From contig NC_080067.1 of assembly GCF_949987535.1 (NCBI RefSeq), forward strand, positions 8,308,001-8,372,000: a DNA stretch of 64,000 bases, written 5' to 3'. The notes under the pieces were generated by a model. It was not told where the DNA came from. It saw only the letters and a list, made by a program, of their open reading frames with translations, and made no database searches. This document shows, one piece after another, positions 1 through 10,439 of the stretch (positions within the stretch are counted from its first letter, which is position 1; every line of letters starts with the position of its first letter). Both the position numbers and the translations under genes were made by a program. Origin of the DNA: Balaenoptera acutorostrata (taxonomy: Eukaryota; Chordata; Mammalia; Artiodactyla; Balaenopteridae).

Positions 1-191
1 CCCGTGAGCCACAACTACTGAGCCTGCGCGTCTGGAGCCTGTGCTCCGCAACAAGAGAGGCCGCGACGGTGAGAGGCCTGCGCACCGCGATGAAGAGTGG
101 CCCCCGCTCGCCGCAACTAGAGAAAGCCCGTGCACAGAAACGAAGACCCAACACAGCCAAATAAATAAATTTATTAAAAAAAAAAAAAAAA
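1..191 (+). repeat. CHR-type SINE, cut by the window edge
   Basis: This is the 3' part of a cetacean CHR SINE. It shows the tRNA-unrelated body (GTGAGCCACAACTACTGAGC, then the 'CGCACCGCGATGAAGAGTGG' segment) and the usual ending GACCCAACACAGCC followed by a TAAA-rich, A-rich tail. The tRNA-related head lies before the window. The SINE interrupts an MLT1 LTR that continues at 192. Confidence 0.9.
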
Positions 192-564
192 TGGATGAGG
201 TCATACTGGAGTACGATGGGCCCCTCACCCACTAGGACTGGTGTCCTTATAAAAAAAAGGAGAAATTTGGACACACAGACAGACATGCACACAGTGAGGC
301 TGCCAGGTGAAGACTGGAGTGATGCTGGCACATGTCAAGGTCCCAACAGGGTCTAGGAGACAGGACTGGAACAGATCCTTCCCTGATGACTTCAAAGGGA
401 ACACAGTCCTGCTGACACCTTGATCTCAGACTTCTAGCCTCCAAAACTGTGACACAATACATGCCTGTGGTTTAAGCCACTCAGCTTGTGGGACTGGGTT
501 CTGGAAGCTCTAAGCCACTCAGCTTGTGGTACTGGGTTCTGGAAGCTCTAGCAAAGTAATAGGC
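192..564 (+). repeat. MLT1 (ERVL-MaLR) LTR, 3' part
   Basis: The text follows the MLT1 LTR consensus as I know it: GATGAGGTCATACTGGAGTA, then 'GACTGGTGTCCTTATAAAAA', 'GGAACAGATCCTTCCCT', 'GACACCTTGATCTCAGACTT', 'CCTCCAAAACTGTGACACAA' and the 'TTTAAGCCACTCAG' end. The 5' half is missing because of the SINE insertion at its left edge. It is a non-coding relic of an old mammalian endogenous retroviral LTR. Confidence 0.8.
473..548. repeat. 38-bp tandem duplication inside the MLT1 LTR
   Basis: Positions 473-510 and 511-548 are the same 38-bp unit starting TAAGCCACTCAGCTTGTGG, with a single g/t difference. The normal LTR has the unit once, so this is a local duplication. Confidence 0.9.
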
Positions 565-1484
565 AATTAGGCCAGAGCGAGAGTGAAGGGGCAGATGATA
601 AAAGGTCTTAATGCAAGGACACTGGAGGTGAAGTCATTATAGCATCTTGAGCAGAGGAGTGAAATGATCTGCCCAAAGGCTGAGTTCCAGAGCACTGCAG
701 TTTTATGAGGTCTCAGAGAAGAGGAGCTGAGAAGGAGCCACTAGTGACGTAAAAGGAAAACCAGGAGAATGTGCAGCAGGGAAAGCCCATGGTACTCTTC
801 TATCTAAAAACATAGTCAGATGGTACGGCACAAGCAGCTCACTGTGGGTGGATCGGGGACAGTCACTGAAGAAGGAGGACAAACAGGTCCATCAACTTCC
901 TCCACAGCATACGTGAGCCAGCGAAGCATAAAAAAATCTTTTAAGTCCATGGGCTTCCCCATGGTTAGTGGAATTTGACTTTTTTTTTTCTAAATTTGAC
1001 ATCTATTTATCAGAGGAAAAAAAAGAAGATAAATGGTAAAATCCTGGTTTTGGTGTGTAGGTCTTCTATTTGTGCTGAGTAAAACTATTATGAATCACTA
1101 AACAGGGCTCTTGAAGGTGAATCAGAAACGCCAAGGGTCTCAGAATCTAGTTTAGAGATTCATTCAGAAAACAGCTAATTCACTCAACTCCAGTGGCTCC
1201 TAATACACGTGGCACATATTCTTAAAAGGGAGTCCTTAACCTCACTTTGCAGCAACTCTGCTTCCCTAACTCCCCATCTGTACGGCCTCATGCAAAGGGG
1301 AGATTCCTGGTTAAAGCCACAGCCCTAAACTGAATACATAAGGTGACTGAATGTCAACCCAGAAATCCCATCCTGACAGACACACAGAGCAACTTAAATA
1401 CTCCCAGCTCCTGTCATTCAAAAGTCCCCATAGCCCTAACAGACCAGACTGGCCCAGCCTGCTCCCTGCAAGCACTGACGCTGA
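565..1484. other. No gene seen; unassigned old repeat debris
   Basis: About 920 bp without a credible coding frame. The stretch near 575-680 (…GCAGAGGAGTGAAATGATCTG…) resembles a common ancient mammalian interspersed repeat that I cannot name. The part near 1180-1290 (CTCCAGTGGCTCCTAATACA…) is faintly L2-like. Confidence 0.4.
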
Positions 1485-1690
1485 AGCCAAGCAGCCTAGA
1501 TTAGAATCCTAGCTGGGCAGCTCACTACCTAAGGATCTCGAACTTGCTTGAACTTGAGTGGCCTCGGGCTTCGGTGTACGTAACCGTAAAACAGGGATGA
1601 CAACAGAACCGACTTCAGAGTATCGTAATAAGGATTCACCGAGTTAATATTCGTACTGAACCTAGAACATGCCTGGCACTCAGTAAAAAT
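1485..1690 (+). repeat. MIR SINE, degraded
   Basis: The MIR order is recognisable: 'AGAATCCTAGCTGGGCAGCT', 'CGTAAAACAGGGATGACAA', 'GTATCGTAATAAGGATTCAC', and the end 'ATGCCTGGCACTCAGTAAA'. It is an ancient mammal-wide tRNA-derived SINE with no function visible here. Confidence 0.65.
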
Positions 1691-1934
1691 TATATGGGAA
1701 TCTGTTAAATCCATAAACAAACAAGTATGTATTTTTCCCGGAAGAAGATTTTGATGAACAAATCAAAAAATAAAAAGGGCTAGAAAAGAAAAGTCTTCAT
1801 ATAGTAAAGAGAAACTTTTCAAGGTTTTAAAATATTTGCCTCCAGAAAACAATGTGTGTATCAATCACAACGACTCCTGGCTACGCGTGTGCACTCACCT
1901 GCGCACAAAATCCTCACCTATTTTAAAAGTTTGG

Positions 1935-2215
1935 GGCTTCCCTGGTGGCGCAGTGGTTAAGAATCTGCCTGCCAATGCAGGGGACACGGGTTCGAGCCCT
2001 GGTCTGGGAAGATCCCACATGCCGCGGAGCAACTGGGCCCGTGAGCCACAACTACTGAGCTTGCGCGTCTGGAGCCTGTGCTCCACAACAAGAGAGGCCG
2101 CGATAGTGAGTGGCCCCCGCTCGCCGCAACTAGAGAAAGCCCTCGCACAGAAACCAAGACCCAACACAACCAAAAATAAATAAATAAATAAGCCTACACC
2201 TTTAAAAAAAAAAAA
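1935..2215 (+). repeat. CHR-type SINE with TSD and internal deletion
   Basis: The copy starts GGGCTTCCCTGGTGGCGCAG and carries a tRNA-like pol III promoter: A box TGGCGCAGTGG and B box GGTTCGAGCCC. The tail is TAAA-rich, then A15. Likely TSD: AAAAGTTTGG at 1925-1934 and 2216-2225, at a TTTT/AAAA target typical of L1 endonuclease. Compared with other copies here, about 25 bp is missing between GTGAG and TGGCCCCC near 2105, at a short shared motif. Confidence 0.92.
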
Positions 2216-2399
2216 AAAAGTTTGGACTTGACAGATTTTTATAAACTGTAGAAACGGAAGGTGAAATTTCTCAAGCCACATTAGCTAAATAAACTGAAAT
2301 AGAACACTTTGCAACAAAAGCAGATGAGTTCCCCCAACATGAATTAGCAGTGATGATAAGTGTACACAAGCCAAATGATTAGCCTTTTCAGGCGACAGT

Positions 2400-2570
2400 G
2401 CTGGGACCACAGGAATCCCTCACCCAGTCCTCACGGCAACCTCAGGAGGTGTGGCCTGCTGTCACTCTCTATTTAAACCTGAAGATCCGACCTCAGAGAT
2501 GTTAAGTGTCTTCTCTACCCTCACACAGCTATGCGTGGTGGAAAAGCAGAGTTGGAGCTCTTTACCGCAC
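2400..2570 (-). repeat. MIR SINE, degraded
   Basis: Read on the reverse strand this fits MIR: 'TCCTCACGGCAACCTCAGGA', 'CTCAGAGATGTTAAGTGTC', 'ACCCTCACACAGCTATGCG'. The short open frames over 2450-2870 overlap this repeat and a C-rich stretch and are not supported as genes. Confidence 0.6.
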
Positions 2571-2982
2571 TGCCTTGCTCACCCCAAAGCCTTCCTTCAG
2601 CCTCTGCTCACCCTGCCCTGCAACTCTGGCTCCTCCTCCCCTTCCCGGGCCCCCCACACCTGGCCTGCTGCCCGCTGCTGCCATCCTGGGGCCAAGCGGA
2701 AAAATCAATCCTGCTGAGATAACGGTTTCCTTGAGAACAGCGCTCTGACTGCTGGGGAAACTGCAGAGAACACAAAAGGGGTTCCTGTTGTATCTGGGGC
2801 TTTGTACTTCCTGGACGGACAAGCATTTCTGTTCCACTGGGGAAAAAGAGGTTCTACACAAGGGCACGTCCGTGAAGGTGGCAGGTAAACTAACACACTT
2901 TACCGGTCCGGGGAATTATGATGATTGTTAAAAATTTTGAGGCTGTCAGTGGCAATTACTCATTTTCCTGAAGTTAAAAACC
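2571..2982. other. No gene seen; GC-rich unassigned DNA
   Basis: C-rich stretch from 2590 to 2700, then ordinary sequence. There is no splice-flanked coding pattern or repeat family that I recognise. Confidence 0.4.
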
Positions 2983-3212
2983 CCCATGAGCCACAACTAC
3001 TGAGCAACTAAGCCCGTGAGCCACAACTACTGAATCTGGAGCTTGTGCTCCACAATGGGAGAGGCCGTGACAGTGAGAGGCCCGCGCACCGCGATGAAGA
3101 GTGGCCCCCGCTCACCACAACTAGAGAAAGCCCTCGCACAGAAACGAAGACCCAACACAGCCATAAATAAATTAATTAATTAATTAATTAAAAAAAAAAC
3201 AAAAAACAAAAC
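2983..3212 (+). repeat. CHR-type SINE, 5' truncated
   Basis: Begins within the SINE body (CCCATGAGCCACAACTACTG). That segment appears twice, at 2984 and 3011, as a short internal duplication. It then runs to ATAAATTAATTAATTAATTA and an A-rich tail. The tRNA-like head is absent, as expected after incomplete reverse transcription. Confidence 0.85.
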
Positions 3213-4911
3213 CCTGTGGTGAGAGGGGCGGGGATCATGGATCTGCAAATTCATCAAGACTGCTGGTAAATATTGACCATCATTGGGAATTTCTATTACG
3301 AATATCTGCCCTTTCAACTCAAGGCAGCACCACTTGAATTTCATCCAAAGTTACCTGCATAAAGTAAACAAGCTTCATCACCCATGTAGACGGAAGCCAG
3401 CCCGCCTCAGCTGGTGCTACAATCTCTTTCTATTTTTTTCTCCCTCATTCCCCGCCTACAATGGAGAACACTGGCTCAAAGAGCCAGCCAGCTAAAGGAA
3501 AGGGCAAAATTTGATGGGAAAGTGATAATTCAAGTTGTTCTGTGAGTGATGGGTAGATCCAGCATGTTCATTCAACAGGGACAAATTTTATTAGCAAAAC
3601 CGCTCATTCAAATTACCAGAGGAACTAGGTTTCTGAACCCAAAAATGGTTCATTGCAAGCATGCCCATTATTCTAAATTTCTATTAATTTCTCAATTCCC
3701 AGTTGGATTCTGCTGCCTTCAAAGGCGGCATTGCTATTTGCAGTTGCTGACACTCGCTAGGGATGGCTCATAATTTCATCTAACGGTGGGACAACTAAAA
3801 ATGTGACTGAATTAGTGACAGCTATACTCCATCCAGCCACAAAGGAAAAGCAGAAAAGCTGGCAGGGAACCACCTTCTGAAGGGCTGAAGGGGGATACAC
3901 AGCCTCTCTGAAGAAAGGAGAGCTACCAACAAGAACGCCCATCCCTTATTTATTAGTTTGTTTTTTGAGGCAGGGAGAGAAGAAGTTGTGTAACTGTCAA
4001 GTAATTGCTATCAAATGGAAAAACAGGAGTCACTCAGGGTCAACCAGGGAGCATTGACTAGGCTGAGAAACCCCCGACAGGATCGGTATATGGTAGTCAA
4101 ACGACAAACCACAAACCCAGAATACATGGTGGGATCACGGAAAAGAGACAATTAAATCCAAGACGTGTTGAATTGTCTGCTGAATCTATCACTCTGCGTT
4201 AGAGCACCTGAAAACAAAATGGGCTGAAACAAGCTGCTTTCACACCGTGTTGGCCTAATTACCTTTCAAGATTGACACATACAACCTTACCTGGAAATCT
4301 AGGTCCTCCTAGTTCTCCTGGGTCCCTGTAGCCTTCCAACTGCCTTCCGCTAGCAACCCACTTCATGCCAGTGTGCAGTGTCAGGAGTTATAAATAAACC
4401 TGCTGCCACGGCCCCCAGTAATAACCATGATTTCCCTAAAAGGCATGCAAGTGTCAAGTTGTCAACTTCGTTTCTGAACCTCAGTGAATGCCAGTGCACA
4501 ATTCCCAGGGCGTGGAGAACTAGCCTACCCCAAATAAACATGCCCGGAGAACAGGAGTGTGATTTAGCTAAACAAGCGGACTCACTTCAGGGAACTGGGG
4601 TGATAGAGCTCCAACCTGGATGCTGGCCCACACTCTTTGGGGAAGAGAATGGAGGAAGAGATATGGCAGGAGGCGGTCACAGCAAAGGGTGTGTGAGCCT
4701 CCACGGAACAGATCATGGGCTTGTGGGCCTCCAGTGACAGTGGGCACAGGCCTTGGATATTGAACCAGTAATCACAAACTTCACCCTGGACCAATGACAG
4801 GCCATCGTCAAGACCTAAATGCTCAGTATAGAAGACACATTATGTTACAGAGAACATGCTGGAAGCGAGAGATTCCCTCAACCATAAGAAAGTGGTGGCG
4901 AAGAGGACAGG
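3213..4911. other. No gene seen; unassigned DNA
   Basis: About 1.7 kb of mixed-composition sequence. The open frames are short (at most 119 codons) and show no protein family that I recognise. No tandem repeat or clear transposon was identified by eye. Confidence 0.4.
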
Positions 4912-5308
4912 ATTCATGGACCTCGAGATGATCATACTAAGTGATGTAAGTCAGACAGAGAAAGACAAATACCATATGATATCACTTACGTGTGGAATCT
5001 TTTAAAATGATACAAATGAACTTATTTACAAAACAGAAACAGACTCACAGACATAGAAACAAACTTATGGTTACCAAAAGGGAAAGGTTGGGGGAGGGAT
5101 AAATTAGGAGTTTGAGGTTAAGCAGATACACACTACTATATATAAAATAGATAAACAACAAGGTCCTACTGTATAGCACAGGGAACTATATTCAGTATTT
5201 TGTAATAACCTACAGTGGAAAAGAATCTGAAAAAAACTGAATAATCTTGCTGTACACCTTAAACTAACACAACATTGTGAATCAACTATACTTCAATTAA
5301 AAAAAAAG
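4912..5308 (+). mobile_element. L1 3' fragment (ORF2 tail and 3' UTR)
   Basis: The start matches the last codons of L1 ORF2 (…CATACTAAGTGATGTAAGTC AGACAGAGAAAGACAAATACC…). The L1 3' UTR follows, with 'CAAGGTCCTACTGTATAGCA', 'AACATTGTGAATCAACTATA', 'CTTCAATTAAAA' and a short A tail. It is a severely 5'-truncated L1 insertion of a family different from L1-A. Confidence 0.85.
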
Positions 5309-5317
5309 ACACAGGAT

Positions 5318-6454
5318 TTGGAGTCAGATAGACCTAGTACAATCACCAGCTTCATTGTCTTCTAGCTCTGTGGCCTGGGTACATATTTGAGGTCAGCTTG
5401 TCTCAATGCAGAGCTTGAGACAAGGATTAGGACATATCTAATTTATTGAGGGCTGACTCTCAAGTAAAGCCTATAAGAGAATGAGAGGAGGAGGAGGACT
5501 GAGAATGGGAGAGAGAGCTAAGAAAGGACCAGGTTTCTGGTGAAGCTTCCCCTCAACCTGATCCACAGGGGCCTCTGGAGGGTGAACCGTACTGTAGAGT
5601 TGTCTTGCCTGAGGTCACAGGAGCTGGCTTTCGTGGGTTAGTCACTGCCTCTGGCTCACAGGTGGAGGGGAGGATTAGGGAGGGCGCTAACCTCCTGGGC
5701 AAGGCAGCTCCCGTCGCTGAGGGCAATTATTTGAGGAGGGAGCCTCTGTAAGTTCAGCAGCCAATGCTTGGAGCAGCCGTGGGATGGGCCGACAGCAGTC
5801 TGGATCCAAGCCGGATATGGAAATCATACAGGATATAAGCACAACATAGATAATTGCTAACTGTGATGAAACAGTACCTGTGTAGTACCCTGGAGCTGAG
5901 GCAGATAAACGAAGGAAGATAAACTTGAAGACAGTGGGGTTCAGTTCACCAGAGAGCACAGGAGGATGCTGGCTTGGCCACGATGGACAGGGGCTGGGCT
6001 GCCGGGCAAGCAAGTGGCCTCCACTCTCGGGAGTGTGAGGTGCAAGCGGGGCCAGATGAGCAATTGATGCTGTGGGTGCGGGTGCGGGAAATCTGGGGGC
6101 TGGCGGGAGGAGGGGAGGGGGGGAGTCACGTAGGGGCTCTGGTTTCAGGGTGAAGACAGCTGTGGGAAGGTTACGGTGAGACTAAGGTTGCAGGTTTGCA
6201 CAGCGACCGTGTCTGGGGCTCGATGCGTGGAGGGCAGGCTTCAGCAGCCGCCCTGGCACTCAAACCTCCCTCCTCCAGGACCACTCTGCACGGGCAGGAG
6301 AGCAGCTTCCTCCCGCAGAGCCCCCTGGCGCCCTCTACTGGAAGTCCGTTTTCCCGGAGCACGTGTCAAACAGCTCGCTCAGAGCCATGAGGCAGCAAAT
6401 TGATGACTGACCTAGCAAAGTAAAAGGGATCTGGATGGGGCACCAACCAAAACC
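5318..6454. other. MIR scrap, then unassigned DNA
   Basis: Positions 5318-5390 look like the front of a MIR (TTTGGAGTCAGATAGACCTA … CTAGCTCTGTGGCCTGGGTA). The rest is purine-rich from 5480 to 5540 and GC-rich from 5990 to 6370. No gene is supported; overlapping short frames on both strands around 6170-6400 reflect GC content. Confidence 0.4.
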
Positions 6455-6600
6455 CACTCTGCACAGTTTTCTCCTCTAGAAAATAGGAGTAACATCTAGT
6501 ATATTGTTGTGCAGATAAGAGATTTTTTTCCAGTGCATGACATAGGATAAGTACTCAAGGAAGGGTATCAATTGCCATTGATAATTGTCATTACCGTGTG
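6455..6600 (+). repeat. MIR SINE, degraded
   Basis: Weak MIR-like order: 'TTTTCTCCTCTAGAAAATAGG' (the 'cctcatctgtaaaatgggg' position), then 'GGATAAGTACTCAAGGAAGG'. Diverged and short, so the call is tentative. Confidence 0.4.
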
Positions 6601-7139
6601 ATGACAAACTATGGAAAGAAATGGTGGGTTGCTCCTCTCCACTGTTTTTAAAAGTGCCAAGCATCCAGGCTACCTCCAGCACTGCTAAGAAGAGGGCTAA
6701 CTAGAGACCAGTCTGTCCAAAGCCATAGATAGGAGATTCTTCTTGGATTTCCTACCGAGTCATTTAGTCCCAGTAGGATCCCCTGGGAAGGAAAGTAACG
6801 CTGTGCTCGCCTTTTAGCAGATGAACAGAACAGACTGGTAAAACTAAGTCATGTTCCTAGAAGGTGTCATACTAACCAGTACCTTCTTGCTGTTAAACAA
6901 AGCTCACAGGGTCTCTAGAGGGCATCCCTGGCTGTCTAAAGGTTTATCCTCACCTATACATCCTTCACCACTTTTGAACAGTAGTTTATAGTAAGATGCC
7001 ATTATCAAATTTACAGATACATAGATGGAAGGGAGAAGTAATATAGATAGATGCGGGATAAAAAGAACATTAAGAGGACATGCATTGCCCAATAGGAGCA
7101 AAATAATTATTCGTTAATTTTTTTTAGTCCTATTAATTA
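6601..7139. other. No gene seen; unassigned DNA
   Basis: AT-rich sequence without recognised repeats, promoters or coding frames. Confidence 0.4.
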
Positions 7140-7335
7140 TATTGCCATGATGACAACGCTTATTGAGCTTTTACTCTGTGCCAGGACTGTACTAAGCATG
7201 GGACCAGAGTCATCGAATCATCATAACAACCCTATGAAGTTGGTATTACTGTTACTCTCATTTATGGGATGGGGAATGTCAAGGGAGAAAAATGACTCAA
7301 TAGAAATCACACAGCTATGTGAGTAAATGCTAGCT
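7140..7335 (-). repeat. MIR SINE
   Basis: A clear reverse-strand MIR: 'TATTGAGCTTTTACTCTGTG CCAGGACTG', 'CATAACAACCCTATGAAGTT', 'ATCACACAGCTATGTGAGTA'. Confidence 0.75.
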
Positions 7336-7384
7336 CAGATCTGTCTGCTTCCAGAGGCCATGCTCTTCATTACAACAGTGTATC

Positions 7385-7600
7385 TGAATCCGGGACATGT
7401 GGCCTTGAAGTGTGGCTCTGCTCTGCCGTTCCCTGGCAGTGTGAGCAAGTCACTTAACTCTCCAGGCTTCAATTTCCTCGGGAGCAAAATGAGGACAACA
7501 GTAGCATTTCCCATAGGGCCATTGTAAGGATTAAGGGAAATAATATTGTAAAACACCTGGCAGGGGGATGGCTACGCAAGTGTTCAATAAATAGTAACTG
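7385..7600 (+). repeat. MIR SINE
   Basis: Forward MIR: 'GAGCAAGTCACTTAACTCTC', 'CAATTTCCTCGGGAGCAAAA', 'GGGCCATTGTAAGGATTAAG', 'AACACCTGGCAG', 'AAGTGTTCAATAAATAGTAA'. With the reverse MIR at 7140-7335 it forms a convergent pair of old SINEs. Confidence 0.75.
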
Positions 7601-7789
7601 TGGCTAATATTAATAATCATCATAAATCAACTTAGGATGGCAAAAATCCAGACTCAAAAAGATTTTGCCAACTTTGCCTCATGGCCCACACTAAAATTAT
7701 GATATTTCTAGGAATAAAGGCAAATGCCTGCACAGGGATTCCAGAATCAACATGGTACAAGTATAAGACCCAGCTCAATGACAAAGTTA

Positions 7790-8105
7790 AAGGAGAAATT
7801 CATTTAACAAATATTTATTGGTGGCACCTACATTTTGCAGACACCATGCCGCAGGCTGAGGACACTGCAGGAAACCACAAAAATAAAATAAAATCCCAGC
7901 TCTCATTGAGCTCATGCCTTTGTGGGATATGCAAAGGATGAAAAAACAAACAGGTGAATGCAGAGTCTGTCAGATAGTGATAAATGCTATGAAGACAAAT
8001 AAATCAGAGTGTTGGGATAATATATGGGAGAGGGAGTGATCAGCAAAAGATTTTCTGATAAAAGGAGTCAGATGTGAGTGAGTGTGGACATGTCAGAAGG
8101 AAGAC
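7790..8105 (-). repeat. L2 LINE 3' end
   Basis: Reverse strand of the L2 3' region: 'TTCATTTAACAAATATTTAT', then '…ATCCCAGCTCTCATTGAGCT', 'GTCAGATAGTGATAAATGCT', 'AAAGGAGTCAGATGTGAGTG'. It is an ancient non-coding relic. Confidence 0.65.
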
Positions 8106-8489
8106 TGTTTTTTTTTTCTGTGTAAAAGTTTGGTTTATTTTTATAATTAATTGAAGACATTTAATCAGAAAAGTTTATACAGTCGTCTAGAAAATGCTTA
8201 TCTTTGTTTCTAAAATAATTTAGTTGATTTTTTCCTTATTCAAATTATCCCCCATGCTTAGTGACAACTACCTTCTCAGAATTTTAAACCTCATTTGTAT
8301 CCCCAGAATAAGTATTGACAAGACAGTCACTGTATGCTACCTTTTCATAGCATTGGTAAAGATGTGGTCTTGCCTTGAGTCAATTTTCAGATTTACTATG
8401 GAATTCAGATATCAATTCATTATCAGACTCCTATAAGCATAGATAATTCAGAATGGAGTGTATTAAGAGAAACAGTTTCAAAATGTTCT
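8106..8489. other. No gene seen; AT-rich flank of L1-A
   Basis: T-rich and AT-rich sequence with no recognised feature. It leads into the insertion site of L1-A. Confidence 0.4.
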
Positions 8490-8504
8490 AAAAACCACAA
8501 AACT

Positions 8505-9475
8505 GAGGAGATTAACCAAGATGGCGGAGTAGAAGGACGTGCTCTCACTCCCTCTTGCGAGAGCACCAGAATCACAACTGGCTGCTGGACAATCATTGAC
8601 AGGAAGACCCTGGACTTCACCAAGGAGGACTCCCCACGTCCAAGGACAGAGGAGAAGCCACAGTGAGACGGTAGGAGGGGCGCAATCAGAGTAAAATCAA
8701 ATCCCATAACTGCTGGGTGGGTGACTCACAGACTGGCGAACACTTATACCACAGAAGTCCACCCACTGGAGTGAAGGTTCTGAGCCCCACGTCAGGCTTC
8801 CCAACCTGGGGGTCCGGCAACGGGAGGAGGAATTCCTAGAGAATCAGACTTTGAAGTCTAGTGGGAATTGATTGCAGGACTGTGACAGGACTGGGGGAAA
8901 CAGAGACCCCACTCTTGGAGGGCACACACAAAGTAATGTGTGCATCGGGACCCAGGGGAAGGAGCAGTGACCCTGGGGGAGACTGAACCAGACGTACCTG
9001 CTGGTGTTGGGGGGTCTCCTGCAGAGGCGAGTGGTGGCTCTGTTTCACCGTGGGGATAAGGACACTGGCAGCAGAGGTCCTGGGAAGTTCTCCTTGGCGT
9101 GAGCCCTCCCAGAGTCTGCCATTAACCCCACCAAAGAGCACGGGTAGGCTCCAGTGTTGGGTTGCCTCAGGCAAAACAACCAACAGGGAGGGAACCCAGC
9201 CCCACCCATCAACAGTCAAGTGGATTAAGGTTTTACTGGGCTCTGATCGCCACAGCAACAGGGAGGGAACCCAGCCCCACCCATCAACAGTCAAGTGGAT
9301 TAAGGTTTTACTGAGCTCTGACCACCACAGCAACAGTCAGCTCTACCCACCACCAGAGCCTCCCATCAAGCCTCTTAGATAGCCTCAACCACCAGAGGGC
9401 AGACAACAGAAGCAAGAAAAACTACAATCCTGCAGCCTGTGGACCAAAAACCACAGTTACAGAAAGACAGAGAAG
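8505..9475 (+). promoter_or_regulatory. L1-A 5' UTR / internal promoter
   Basis: About 970 bp upstream of ORF1. It begins GAGGAGATTAACCAAGATGG, and CCAAGATGGCGG at 8516-8527 matches the YY1-type motif known near the start of mammalian L1 promoters, at about +12. The region has a 75-bp tandem repeat near its 3' end and an antisense open frame (8836-9333). Its order of motifs resembles the 5' UTR of the HAL1-like element at 52.9 kb but not that of L1-C. Confidence 0.75.
9181..9330 (+). repeat. 75-bp tandem repeat in the L1-A 5' UTR
   Basis: Two head-to-tail 75-bp units start CAACAGGGAGGGAACCCAG at 9181 and 9256, with only a few differences. A third partial start (CAACAGTCAGCTC) is at 9331. Repeat-unit gain is common in L1 5' UTRs. 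Confidence 0.92.
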
Positions 9476-10381
9476 ATGAAAAGGCAGAGGGCTATGTACC
9501 AGATGAAGGAACAAGAAAAAACCCCAGAAAAACAACTAAATGAAGTGGAGATAGGCAACCTTCCAGAAAAAGAATTCAGAATAATGATAGTGAAGATGAT
9601 CCAGGACCTCGGAATAAGAATGGAGGCAAAGATTGAGAAGATGCAAGAAATGATTAACAAAGACCTAGAAGAATTAAAGAACAAACAAACAGAGATGACC
9701 AATACAATAACTGAAATGAAAACTACACTAGAAGGAATCAATAGCAGAATAACTGAGGCAGAAGAACGGATAAGTGACCTGGAAGACAGAATGGTGGAAT
9801 TCACTGCTGCGGAACAGACTAAAGAAAAAAGAATAAAAAGAAATGAAGACAGCCTAAGAGACCTCTGGGACAACATTAAACGCAACAACAGTTGCATTAT
9901 AGGGGTCCCAGAAGGAGAAGAGAGAGAGAAAGGACCAGAGAAAATATTTGAAGAGATTATAATCGAAAACTTCCCTAACATGGGAAAGGAAATAGCCACC
10001 CAAGTCCAGGAAGCGCAGAGAGTCCCATACAGAGTAAACCCAAGGAGAAACACGCCGAGACACATAGTAATCAAAGTGGCAAAAATTAAAGACAAAGAAA
10101 AATTATTGAAAGCAGCAAGGGAAAAACGACAAATAACATACAAGGGAACCCCCATAAGGTTAACAGCTGATTTCTCAGCAGAAACTCTGCAAGCCAGAAG
10201 GGAGTGGCATGAAATACTTAAAGTGATGAAAGGGAAGAACCTACAACCAAGATTACTCTACCCAGCAAGGATCTCATTTAGATTTGATGGAGAAATCAAA
10301 AGCTTTACAGACAAGCAAAAGCTAAGAGAATTCAGCACCACCAAACCAGCTCTACAACAAATGCTAAAGGAACTTCTCTAA
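9476..10381 (+). CDS. ORF1: L1-A ORF1 protein, open
   Basis: A 301-residue L1 ORF1p, the RNA-binding protein that trimerises and coats L1 RNA in cytoplasmic particles. A charged, Leu/Ile/Met-rich coiled coil covers about residues 31-133, an RRM-type core about 136-230 (with IIGVPEGEE at 141-149), and the C-terminal domain about 235-301, with REKRQI at 215-220 and LYPARISF at 261-268. The start ATG has A at -3 and matches the start in L1-B. One odd point: residues 139-140 are Ser-Cys, where L1-B has Ile-Arg in the conserved NIRIIGVPE motif. The Arg-to-Cys change looks like a CpG-to-TpG mutation. The frame is intact, but the protein may be weakened. Confidence 0.95.
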   Translation: MKRQRAMYQMKEQEKTPEKQLNEVEIGNLPEKEFRIMIVKMIQDLGIRMEAKIEKMQEMINKDLEELKNKQTEMTNTITEMKTTLEGINSRITEAEERISDLEDRMVEFTAAEQTKEKRIKRNEDSLRDLWDNIKRNNSCIIGVPEGEEREKGPEKIFEEIIIENFPNMGKEIATQVQEAQRVPYRVNPRRNTPRHIVIKVAKIKDKEKLLKAAREKRQITYKGTPIRLTADFSAETLQARREWHEILKVMKGKNLQPRLLYPARISFRFDGEIKSFTDKQKLREFSTTKPALQQMLKELL

Positions 10382-10439
10382 GTGGGAAACACAAGAGAAG
10401 AAAAGGACCTACAAAAACAAACCTAAAACAATTAAGAAA

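Noticed and set aside
1935..2215. tRNA gene calls from A and B boxes in SINE heads (all CHR copies)
   Set aside because: The heads are tRNA-derived but part of SINEs. They lack a proper acceptor stem and are followed by the SINE body and tail.
2451..2867. Possible exon with overlapping frames on both strands
   Set aside because: The frames lie over a reverse MIR and a C-rich stretch, without splice-site context or recognisable protein.
9457..10155. 232-codon reverse-strand frame, also seen at 27938-28636
   Set aside because: Antisense shadow of L1 ORF1. It appears twice only because L1-A and L1-B are nearly identical.
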